A DNA stretch of 5,779 nt from Actinomycetota bacterium (lineage in GTDB: Bacteria; Actinomycetota; Acidimicrobiia; Acidimicrobiales; Iamiaceae): positions 1 to 5,779 of the forward strand of contig JADGOP010000175.1 in NCBI GenBank assembly GCA_017882935.1, read 5' to 3'. The stretch's first letter is position 1, and every line of letters starts with the position of its first letter. This document shows positions 1-5,246 of this stretch, in pieces. The notes below the pieces were generated by a model that did no database searches, was not told the origin of the DNA, and saw only the letters and a list, made by a program, of their open reading frames with translations. The position numbers and the translations under genes are program-made.

Positions 1-1
1 G

Positions 2-48
2 TTCTGGGGACGGTTTCGGTGCACATCGCGCCGAAACGGTCCCCAGAA
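2..48 (-). terminator. Long imperfect hairpin downstream of csoR, probable terminator
   Basis: Arms 2-19 and 31-48 pair over 18 positions with a single mismatch (G12 opposite G38) around an 11-base loop (20-30). The hairpin starts 19 bases past the csoR stop codon, so it sits where a transcription terminator would. No T-run follows it on the csoR strand within the one base visible, so it would be an intrinsic terminator of the U-less type common in high-GC actinobacteria, or an mRNA 3'-end stabiliser. The outer arms (TTCTGGGG / CCCCAGAA) resemble those of the palindrome at 2989-3040. The element touches the window edge, so it may extend further left, and the gene on its other side is unseen. 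Confidence 0.6.
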
Positions 49-67
49 GTTGGCGGGTGCAGAGCGG

Positions 68-358
68 TCAGCGCGAGAGCATGCGGCCGACGGCGCCCAT
101 CAGCTCGTGGACCTGCTCGTCGGGGTCGGTGGGGCCGCCGCCGTGGCCGAGCAGGCAGTGGCGGGCGTGGTCGTCGAGCACGCCGAGCGCCACCTTGTCG
201 AGCGCAGCCCGGACCGCGTTGATCTGGGTGAGCACGTCGATGCAGTAGCGGTCCTCGTCGACCATCTTCGACACCCCGCGCACCTGGCCCTCGATGCGGG
301 AGAGTCGCTTCTGGAGCTGGTCCTTGGTGGCGCTGTAGCCGCGGGTGACCTCGGTCAT
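68..358 (-). CDS. csoR: CsoR-family copper-sensing transcriptional repressor
   Basis: A 96-residue DUF156/CsoR-family protein, the usual size. CsoR proteins are all-helical tetrameric DNA-binding repressors that let go of their operator when Cu(I) binds. The Cu(I) ligand triad is visible: Cys39 (in YCIDVLTQI, 38-46), His64 and Cys68, with the same C-x24-H-x3-C spacing as M. tuberculosis CsoR (Cys36/His61/Cys65). The family core KRLSRIEGQVRGV (17-29), which helps bind DNA, is intact. The start at 358 was chosen because AGGAGGAGG lies just upstream (363-371) and homologues begin here. An in-frame ATG at 418 would add 20 residues translated from the operator and is rejected. The gene is divergent from copZ-copA, and its own -10 abuts the operator, so autoregulation is likely. 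The intact C-H-C triad and the neighbours argue for copper rather than nickel/cobalt (RcnR) or formaldehyde (FrmR) sensing. Confidence 0.95.
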   Translation of the reverse strand: MTEVTRGYSATKDQLQKRLSRIEGQVRGVSKMVDEDRYCIDVLTQINAVRAALDKVALGVLDDHARHCLLGHGGGPTDPDEQVHELMGAVGRMLSR

Positions 359-362
359 GGAG

Positions 363-371
363 CCTCCTCCT
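363..371 (-). promoter_or_regulatory. csoR ribosome binding site
   Basis: Read on the minus strand, AGGAGGAGG ends 4 bases before the ATG at 358 (the upstream GGAGG copy is 7 bases away). This near-perfect Shine-Dalgarno sequence decides the csoR start in favour of 358 over the in-frame ATG at 418. Confidence 0.85.
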
Positions 372-389
372 GCGTGGTGCTCGGGTTTC

Positions 390-395
390 ATTCTA
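390..395 (-). promoter_or_regulatory. Candidate -10 box for csoR
   Basis: On the minus strand this reads TAGAAT, five of six matches to TATAAT; an overlapping alternative is TATAGA (392-397). It would place transcription start near 383 and give a leader of about 25 bases containing the Shine-Dalgarno sequence. No convincing -35 box is visible. It touches the edge of the CsoR operator, consistent with autorepression. The assignment is by position and similarity only. Confidence 0.45.
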
Positions 396-411
396 TACCC
401 CAGGGGGGTAT
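395..411. promoter_or_regulatory. CsoR operator (copper-responsive)
   Basis: The sequence ATACCCCAGGGGGGTAT is an inverted repeat with 7-bp arms ATACCCC (395-401) and GGGGTAT (405-411) around 3 bases. A/T-flanked C and G tracts on a two-fold axis are the known CsoR operator pattern, and the site closely resembles the operator of the Bacillus subtilis copZA promoter. It lies midway between divergent csoR and copZ and overlaps the copZ -10 box, so a bound CsoR tetramer should block RNA polymerase at both promoters. Binding is inferred from the pattern and context. Confidence 0.85.
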
Positions 412-414
412 GAT
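409..414 (+). promoter_or_regulatory. Candidate -10 box of copZ-copA promoter (leaderless transcript)
   Basis: TATGAT is a five-of-six match to TATAAT and sits 6 bases before the copZ ATG at 421. With usual spacing, transcription would start at or within a base of the A of the ATG, giving a leaderless mRNA, which is common in actinobacteria. In line with this, there is no Shine-Dalgarno sequence upstream of copZ. The -35 region at 17-bp spacing (386-391, TTTCAT) matches the consensus poorly. The box overlaps the right arm of the CsoR operator. Confidence 0.6.
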
Positions 415-420
415 ACACCC

Positions 421-636
421 ATGACCACCACCGCCACCTACCCCGTCGAGGGCATGACCTGCGAGCACTGCGTGCGGGCGGTCACCACCGAGCTCGGTGG
501 CCTCCCCGGGGTGCAGCGCGTCCGCGTCGACCTCGCCACCGGTACGGCCGAGGTGGTCAGCGACGCGCCCCTGCCGTTCGACGCCGTGCAGGCTGCCGTC
601 GACGAGGCCGGCTACGAGGTCAAGGCGATCGCATGA
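421..636 (+). CDS. copZ: CopZ-like copper chaperone (single HMA domain)
   Basis: A 71-residue protein made of a single heavy-metal-associated (HMA, ferredoxin-like) domain. The Cu(I)-binding motif GMTCEHC is at residues 11-17, with ligands Cys14 and Cys17. The C-terminal AAVDEAGYEVK (58-68) is the usual last helix-strand of the fold. It should carry Cu(I) in the cytosol and pass it to the N-terminal HMA domain or membrane entry site of CopA, and may also load CsoR. Its TGA (634-636) overlaps the copA start as ATGA, so the two are probably co-transcribed and translationally coupled. The upstream region has a -10 and operator but no Shine-Dalgarno sequence, pointing to leaderless translation from 421. 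A mercury-binding MerP-like role is possible for this fold, but the neighbours argue strongly for copper. Confidence 0.92.
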   Translation: MTTTATYPVEGMTCEHCVRAVTTELGGLPGVQRVRVDLATGTAEVVSDAPLPFDAVQAAVDEAGYEVKAIA

Positions 637-2960
637 GCCCGGCCGAGCGCCCGGCTGCGCCCCCGGCGCACGGCAACCCGTCGGGCGCGACGGCCACCGA
701 CCACGTCGACCTCACCATCGACGGCATGACCTGCGCGTCGTGCGCCGCCCGCATCGAGAAGCGTCTCAACAAGCTCGACGGCGTGACCGCCTCGGTGAAC
801 TTCGCCACCGAGCGCGCCAGCGTCGACTTCCCGACCACCGTCGCCCGCGACGACCTGGTCGCGGCCGTCGAGTCGGCCGGGTACTCGGCCGCCCTGCCCC
901 CGCCACCCCGTTCGTCGCGGCACGAGCACGGCCACGACCACCTCGCCACCGACGACGACGAGGGCGTGGTCACGCGCCCTGCCGTCGGCAGCGTGGCCGA
1001 TCTGCGCCAGCGCCTCATCGTGTCGACCGTCCTCGGCGTCCCCGTCATCGCCATGGCCATGATCCCGGCGCTGCAGTTCCGCTACTGGCAGTGGCTGTCG
1101 CTCACCCTGGCCTCGCCCGTCATCATCTGGGGCGCCTACCCGTTCCACCGGGCCACGTGGCGCAACGCCCGCCACGGCGCCACCACCATGGACCCGCTGG
1201 TGTCGCTCGGCACGCTGTCGGCCTACCTCTGGTCGCTGTGGGCGCTGTTCTTCGGCGACGCCGGCATGCCCGGCATGACGATGCCGTTCAGCTTCACCGT
1301 CACCCGTGGCGCGGGCGCCGACGCGGTCTACTTCGAGGTGGCGGCGGGCGTCACCATCTTCCTGCTCGCGGGTCGCTACTTCGAGGCCCGGGCCAAGCGG
1401 CGCTCCGGCGCGGCCATGCGGGCCCTGCTCGAGCTCGGGGCCAAGGACGTGGCCGTGCTGCGCGGTGGCGTCGAGGAGCGCGTGTCGCCCGACGCGCTGG
1501 TGGTCGGCGACCGCTTCGTGGTGCGGCCGGGCGAGAAGGTCGCCACCGACGGTGTGGTCGAGGAGGGCACGTCGGCCATCGACGCCTCGATGCTCACCGG
1601 CGAGAGCGTGCCGGTCGAGGTGGGGCCGGGCGACGGCATCATCGGCGCCACGGTGAACGCCGGCGGGCGGCTGGTCGTGCGCGCCACCCGCGTGGGTGCC
1701 GACACCAACCTCGCCCGCATGGCGCGCCTCGTCGCCGACGCCCAGAGTGGCAAGGCGCCCGTGCAGCGGCTGGCCGACCGGGTCGCCGCGGTGTTCGTCC
1801 CGTTCGTCCTCGTCGTCGCCCTCGCGACCCTCGCCGGCTGGCTCCTCGCGGGGCAGCCGGCCACGGCTGCGTTCACCGCCGCGGTGGCGGTGCTGATCAT
1901 CGCCTGCCCCTGCGCACTCGGTCTGGCCACCCCCACCGCGCTGCTCGTGGGCACCGGCCGGGGTGCGCAGCTCGGCATCCTGATCAGGGGCCCCGAGGTG
2001 CTCGAGTCGACGCGGCGCATCGACACGGTCGTGCTCGACAAGACCGGCACGCTCACCACCGGCCGCATGGAGCTGGTCGACGTGATCGCCGGCGAGGGCA
2101 CCGACCGGCGTGAGGTGCTGCTGCTCGTCGGCGCCCTCGAGGACGCCTCCGAGCACCCCGTCGCCCGCGCCATCGCCGACGCCGCCCGCGACGAGCTCGG
2201 CACCGCCGCGCTGCCCGCCGTCGAGTCGTTCGCGTCGACGCGAGGGCTCGGGGTGCAGGGCGTCGTCGACGGTCATGCGGTGGTTGCCGGGCGTGAGCGC
2301 TTCCTCGCCGACTGGGGCCTGCACCTCCCGCCCGACCTCGTGGCGGCCCGCGAGCGCGCCGAGGCCGCGGGGAGCACCCCGATCCTGGCCGGCTGGGACG
2401 GTCGTCCGCAGGCCGTGCTGGTGGTGGCCGACACCGTCAAGGACAGCTCCGCCGACGGCGTGGCCCGGTTGCGCGACCTGGGGCTGCGGCCGGTGCTGCT
2501 CACGGGCGACAACGGCGCGGTGGCCCACACGGTGGCGGCCGAGGTGGGCATCGACGAGGTCATCGCCGACGTGCTCCCCGAGGAGAAGCTGGCCGTGGTG
2601 CAGCGGCTCCAGGGCGAGGGCCGGGTGGTGGCCATGGTGGGCGACGGGGTGAACGACGCCGCGGCGCTGGCCGGGGCCGACCTGGGCCTGGCCATGGGCA
2701 CGGGCACCGACGCCGCCATCGAGGCCAGCGACCTCACCCTGGTGCGTGCCGACGTGCGCGCCGTGGCCGACGCGGTGCGCCTGTCCCGCCGCACCCTCGC
2801 CACCATCAAGGGCAACCTCTTCTGGGCCTTCGCCTACAACGTGGCCGCCATCCCGCTGGCCGCGGCGGGCCTGCTGAACCCCATGATCGCCGGTGCCGCC
2901 ATGGCCCTGTCCAGCGTGTTCGTGCTGACCAACAGCCTCCGCCTCCGCACCTTCCGCTGA
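633..2960 (+). CDS. copA: Cu(I)-exporting P1B-type ATPase CopA
   Basis: A complete 775-residue heavy-metal P-type ATPase of usual length that pumps Cu(I) out across the inner membrane using ATP. In order: one N-terminal HMA domain with GMTCASC (31-37); a His-rich linker (HEHGHDH, 97-103); four predicted membrane helices near 127-146, 152-172, 186-207 and 231-249; the actuator domain with TGES (322-325); helices near 383-406 and 412-433, the latter carrying the metal-site CPC (425-427); the phosphorylation site DKTGT (Asp469); SEHP of the nucleotide-binding domain (506-509); TGDN (624-627); GDGVND (670-675); and two last helices near 724-767 with the Cu(I)-specific Tyr735-Asn736 and MALSS (757-761). 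CPC, YN and MxxSS together mark subgroup P1B-1, i.e. Cu(I)/Ag(I). No key residue is missing. A Met-rich stretch GMPGMTMP (211-218) lies in the predicted outer loop between helices 3 and 4. The start overlaps the copZ stop (ATGA), with only a weak AAGG 7 bases upstream, consistent with coupling. Controlled by the CsoR operator upstream of copZ. Confidence 0.97.
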   Translation: MSPAERPAAPPAHGNPSGATATDHVDLTIDGMTCASCAARIEKRLNKLDGVTASVNFATERASVDFPTTVARDDLVAAVESAGYSAALPPPPRSSRHEHGHDHLATDDDEGVVTRPAVGSVADLRQRLIVSTVLGVPVIAMAMIPALQFRYWQWLSLTLASPVIIWGAYPFHRATWRNARHGATTMDPLVSLGTLSAYLWSLWALFFGDAGMPGMTMPFSFTVTRGAGADAVYFEVAAGVTIFLLAGRYFEARAKRRSGAAMRALLELGAKDVAVLRGGVEERVSPDALVVGDRFVVRPGEKVATDGVVEEGTSAIDASMLTGESVPVEVGPGDGIIGATVNAGGRLVVRATRVGADTNLARMARLVADAQSGKAPVQRLADRVAAVFVPFVLVVALATLAGWLLAGQPATAAFTAAVAVLIIACPCALGLATPTALLVGTGRGAQLGILIRGPEVLESTRRIDTVVLDKTGTLTTGRMELVDVIAGEGTDRREVLLLVGALEDASEHPVARAIADAARDELGTAALPAVESFASTRGLGVQGVVDGHAVVAGRERFLADWGLHLPPDLVAARERAEAAGSTPILAGWDGRPQAVLVVADTVKDSSADGVARLRDLGLRPVLLTGDNGAVAHTVAAEVGIDEVIADVLPEEKLAVVQRLQGEGRVVAMVGDGVNDAAALAGADLGLAMGTGTDAAIEASDLTLVRADVRAVADAVRLSRRTLATIKGNLFWAFAYNVAAIPLAAAGLLNPMIAGAAMALSSVFVLTNSLRLRTFR

Positions 2961-2988
2961 CCGTCCCACCCCGCCCGGGCTCCCTACG

Positions 2989-3040
2989 CGTTCTGGGTGG
3001 GAATCGGCGTGCCGGGGCACGCCGATTCCCACCCAGAACG
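2989..3040. terminator. Perfect 52-bp palindrome between convergent genes, probable bidirectional terminator
   Basis: Arms 2989-3013 and 3016-3040 are perfect 25-bp reverse complements with only GG between them. The element starts 28 bases after the copA stop and ends 13 bases before the stop of the opposing methyltransferase, so it is placed to end transcription from both sides. As RNA it would fold into a very stable stem with a small tetraloop-like turn (some inner pairs would open). No T-run flanks it on either strand, so the mechanism may be hairpin-only termination or 3'-end protection. The outer arms TTCTGGG / CCCAGAA match those of the hairpin at 2-48, suggesting a dispersed family. 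Confidence 0.75.
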
Positions 3041-3053
3041 GAGCGGCCGGGGG

Positions 3054-4109
3054 TCAGGGACGGCCTTCGAGGACGAGGTTGAAGGGCGTCTCGGTGGCCC
3101 GGCGGAACGACGAGAAGCCGGCGGCGTCGGCCACCTCGCGCAGGCGGCCCTCGCCGGCCTGGGCGCCCAGCGCCGCGCCCACGTCCTGCGACTTCGAGGC
3201 GGGGGTGCAGATCAACGTCGAGGCGGAGTAGAAGACGCGGCCCACGGGGTTGAGGTTGTCGGCGACGTCGTCGTTGGCGAAGGGCTCCACGAGCAGCCAG
3301 GTGCCGTCCGGCTTGAGCGAGCGACGGGTGTGGGCGGCCGCGCCCACCGGGTCGCCCATGTCGTGCAGGCAGTCGAAGTGGCACACCAGGTCGAAGTCGG
3401 TGCCCGGGTAGTCGTGCCCGGACGCCACCACGAAGGTCACGCGGTCGGCGACCCCGGCCTCTGCGGCGGCCTTGCGCGCCGCGTCGATCGAGCCCTCGTG
3501 GTAGTCGAAGCCCCAGAACTGCGATGCCGGGAAAGCCTGCGCCAGGATGATGGTGGAGGCGCCGAGGCCGCAGCCCACGTCGGCCACCTTGGCGCCCGAC
3601 TCGAGCTTGGCGGTGACGCCGTCGAGGGCGGGGAGCCAGGACTGCACCAGGTTGGCGAGGTACCCCGGGCGGAAGAACCGCTCGGTGCCCTGGAAGAGGT
3701 CGGGGTCGTGCTCGTGCCACCCGATGCCCTCACCGGTGCGGAACGCCTCGACGGCGCGCGGCAGGATCCGGGTCGCCGCGAGCATCGCCTGGAAGCCACC
3801 GATGACGTAAGCGGGACTGGTCTCGTCGGCAAGGGCGACGGCCTGCTCCTCGTTGAGGCGGTAGCGGCCGTCGCCCGCGTAGTCGACGTAGCCGGCCGCG
3901 GCCAGCCCGCTGGCCCACTCGCGCACGTAGCGCTCGTCGGTGTCGGTGCGGGTGGCGAGCTCCTCGGGCGTCAGCGGTCCCGCTCCGGCCAGGGCGGCGA
4001 ACAGGCCGAGCTTGTCGCCGAGGGTCACGAGGGCGCCCGTGAGGATCGCCCCGAAGTCACCCACGGCCTGGTGGACGTAGCCCATCAGCTTCTCTTCGTT
4101 CACGGTCAT
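3054..4109 (-). CDS. Rv2258c-like class I SAM-dependent methyltransferase
   Basis: A 351-residue protein matching the size and layout of the M. tuberculosis Rv2258c family. Residues 1-90 form a helical/winged-helix N-terminal domain (LVTLGDKLGLFAAL, 28-41; LTPEELATRTDTDERYVREW, 46-65), used in this family for dimerisation and covering the active site rather than for proven DNA binding. A linker helical region follows (about 100-165), then a Rossmann-type methyltransferase domain. SAM-binding motif I is VADVGCGLGAS (175-185); Asp202 ends strand 2 and should bind the ribose; the post-II/motif IV region is FDLVCHFDCLHDMGDP (239-254); LKPDGTWLLVEP (265-276) is the usual strand 5 region. It transfers methyl groups to an unknown small molecule. 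Such proteins are often annotated as transcriptional regulators because of the winged helix. The start at 4109 has AGGAGA 7 bases upstream; the reading frame continues to 4397 but without support. Convergent with copA and divergent from the kinase-fold gene. Confidence 0.88.
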   Translation of the reverse strand: MTVNEEKLMGYVHQAVGDFGAILTGALVTLGDKLGLFAALAGAGPLTPEELATRTDTDERYVREWASGLAAAGYVDYAGDGRYRLNEEQAVALADETSPAYVIGGFQAMLAATRILPRAVEAFRTGEGIGWHEHDPDLFQGTERFFRPGYLANLVQSWLPALDGVTAKLESGAKVADVGCGLGASTIILAQAFPASQFWGFDYHEGSIDAARKAAAEAGVADRVTFVVASGHDYPGTDFDLVCHFDCLHDMGDPVGAAAHTRRSLKPDGTWLLVEPFANDDVADNLNPVGRVFYSASTLICTPASKSQDVGAALGAQAGEGRLREVADAAGFSSFRRATETPFNLVLEGRP

Positions 4110-4116
4110 GTGGTCA

Positions 4117-4122
4117 TCTCCT
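4117..4122 (-). promoter_or_regulatory. Ribosome binding site of the Rv2258c-like methyltransferase
   Basis: AGGAGA on the minus strand ends 7 bases before the ATG at 4109, fixing this start over the upstream ATG at 4397 in the same open frame. The upstream extension would run through the intergenic gap and into the opposing gene. Confidence 0.8.
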
Positions 4123-4151
4123 GGAGGGGGGTGGTTGGTCGCTGCCACCGT

Positions 4152-4204
4152 CCTGCGCAGGGGTTGCAACCTGCGTGCAGCCACGACTGCACGCGGGCTG
4201 CACG
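4152..4204. promoter_or_regulatory. Palindrome cluster in divergent intergenic gap, possible operator region
   Basis: The 117-bp gap between the divergent methyltransferase and kinase-fold gene (4110-4226) contains: a perfect 10-bp palindrome CCTGCGCAGG (4152-4161); a perfect, one-base-overlapping-phase neighbour GGTTGCAACC (4162-4171 with 4161 also G), with centres 10 bp apart; an inverted repeat CGTGCAG (4174-4180) / CTGCACG (4187-4193) spaced by 6; and a second CTGCACG (4198-4204) 11 bp after the first. Spacing near one helical turn suggests regulator binding sites for a shared promoter region. No regulator for them is encoded in the window and no clear -10/-35 pair is visible. Short G/C-rich palindromes also arise by chance in such DNA. 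Confidence 0.4.
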
Positions 4205-4226
4205 GTGCCTGCGCCACGCTGGTGCC

Positions 4227-5246
4227 ATGACCGATCAGGTGCTGCCGCAGCTCGTCGCCCGACCCGTGGCCTCGTCGATCGAGGAGCTCGTGGGCGATGC
4301 GGAGCGCGTCGTCATGACGGCCTCCGACTCGCGGTCGGGGGCCGCGTTCGAGCGGGTGCTGGTCGGCGGCGAGCCACACGTCATCAAGTACCTCCACGTC
4401 GACGACGACTGGATCATGAGGTGCACGGGTGACCTCTCGGCCCGGCCCCTAACCGTGTGGCAGAGCGGCCTGCTCGACGCGCTGCCACCCTGCCTCGACC
4501 ACGCCATCGTCGGCGCCGCGGCCGGGCTCGGCCGCCACGGCTGGGGTGCTGCGCTGTTGATGCGCGACGCGTCCGCCGACCTGGTCCCCTCCGGCGACGA
4601 CCCGATCCCGCTCGGCCAGCAGCTCGGGTTCATGGACCACATGGCCTCGCTCCACGCGGCGTTCTGGGGTTGGCACGACGACCTCGGGCTGGCCCCGCTC
4701 ACCAATCGCCTCGTCGAGTTCCACCCCGACTCCATCGCCTGCGAAGCGGTCAAGGGCTGGCCCGACGCCGTGCCGAAGCTTGTCGTCGAAGGCTGGGGTC
4801 GCTTCCCCGCGGCCGCCGGCAGCCGGGCCGCGGCCATCCTCGAGGTGGTCCGCGACGTCGCCCCGCTGGTCGCCGCCCTCGGCGCCTGCCCCCAGACGTT
4901 CCTGCACGGTGACTGGAAGATGGGCAACCTCGGGTCCACCACCGGGGGGCGCACCGTGCTGCTCGACTGGGCGGTGCCCGGCCAGGGCACGCCGACCCTC
5001 GAGCTGGCCTGGTACCTCGCCCTCAACCGAGCCCGCCTGCCCCACAGTAAGGAGGATGCCATCGAGGCCTACCGGGCGGCCCTCGACGCGCACGGCGTCG
5101 CGACCGAGGGCTGGTTCGAGCGCGCTCTCGACCTGGCGCTGCTGACCGGGCTCGTGTGGTTCGGGTGGGAGAAGGCGCTCGGCGGGCCCGGGCCGGAGCT
5201 CGACTGGTGGCTCGACCGGGCGCACCGCGGGCTGGCATGGCTCTGA
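4227..5246 (+). CDS. Phosphotransferase, aminoglycoside phosphotransferase/choline kinase fold
   Basis: A 339-residue protein with the protein-kinase-like fold of small-molecule kinases (APH family). The N-lobe has a probable ATP-contacting Lys54 in HVIKYLH (51-57). The C-lobe has the Brenner motif HGDWKMGN (227-234), with catalytic Asp229 and Asn234, and LLDWAVPGQGTPTLELAWYL (245-264), where Asp247 takes the metal-binding role of the DFG aspartate. These residues suggest it is an active ATP-dependent kinase. The substrate cannot be read from sequence: the family includes kinases of sugars, amino alcohols, antibiotics and lipids, so a resistance call is not justified. The start at 4227 gives a plausible N-terminus but has no Shine-Dalgarno sequence and no clear leaderless -10, so it is less certain; the frame is open far upstream only as a shadow of the opposing gene. 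The 3' end overlaps the next methyltransferase by 10 bases, suggesting an operon and a shared substrate or pathway. Confidence 0.85.
   Translation: MTDQVLPQLVARPVASSIEELVGDAERVVMTASDSRSGAAFERVLVGGEPHVIKYLHVDDDWIMRCTGDLSARPLTVWQSGLLDALPPCLDHAIVGAAAGLGRHGWGAALLMRDASADLVPSGDDPIPLGQQLGFMDHMASLHAAFWGWHDDLGLAPLTNRLVEFHPDSIACEAVKGWPDAVPKLVVEGWGRFPAAAGSRAAAILEVVRDVAPLVAALGACPQTFLHGDWKMGNLGSTTGGRTVLLDWAVPGQGTPTLELAWYLALNRARLPHSKEDAIEAYRAALDAHGVATEGWFERALDLALLTGLVWFGWEKALGGPGPELDWWLDRAHRGLAWL

Noticed and set aside
359..418. Twenty-residue N-terminal extension of CsoR from ATG 418
   Set aside because: It would be encoded by the operator and promoter, has no Shine-Dalgarno sequence, and exceeds the family's usual N-terminus, while 358 has a strong ribosome binding site.
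497..2113. A 538-codon plus-strand open frame inside copZ-copA
   Set aside because: Arg/Pro/Ala-rich translation in a shifted frame of copA, a typical high-GC shadow with no motifs.
612..3032. An 806-codon open frame on the minus strand opposite copA
   Set aside because: It is antisense to a fully motif-complete CopA. Its translation is low-complexity, rich in His, Gly, Arg and Ala, as expected from the complement of high-GC codons, with no recognisable domain.
3054..4109. Calling the winged-helix methyltransferase a transcriptional regulator
   Set aside because: The C-terminal two thirds is a complete SAM-binding methyltransferase domain. In this family the winged helix mainly serves dimerisation and active-site closure.
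2997..4226. Long N-terminal extension of the kinase-fold gene back to 2997
   Set aside because: The added part runs through the palindrome and antisense to the well-supported methyltransferase, and shows no domain. The family N-terminus fits a start at 4227.
4110..4397. Extension of the Rv2258c-like methyltransferase to ATG 4397
   Set aside because: It would cross the divergent gap and the start of the kinase-fold gene. A good ribosome binding site precedes the ATG at 4109.
4227..5246. Calling the kinase-fold gene an aminoglycoside resistance gene
   Set aside because: Only the general catalytic motifs of the fold are visible, and these are shared with many metabolic kinases. Nothing indicates an antibiotic substrate.
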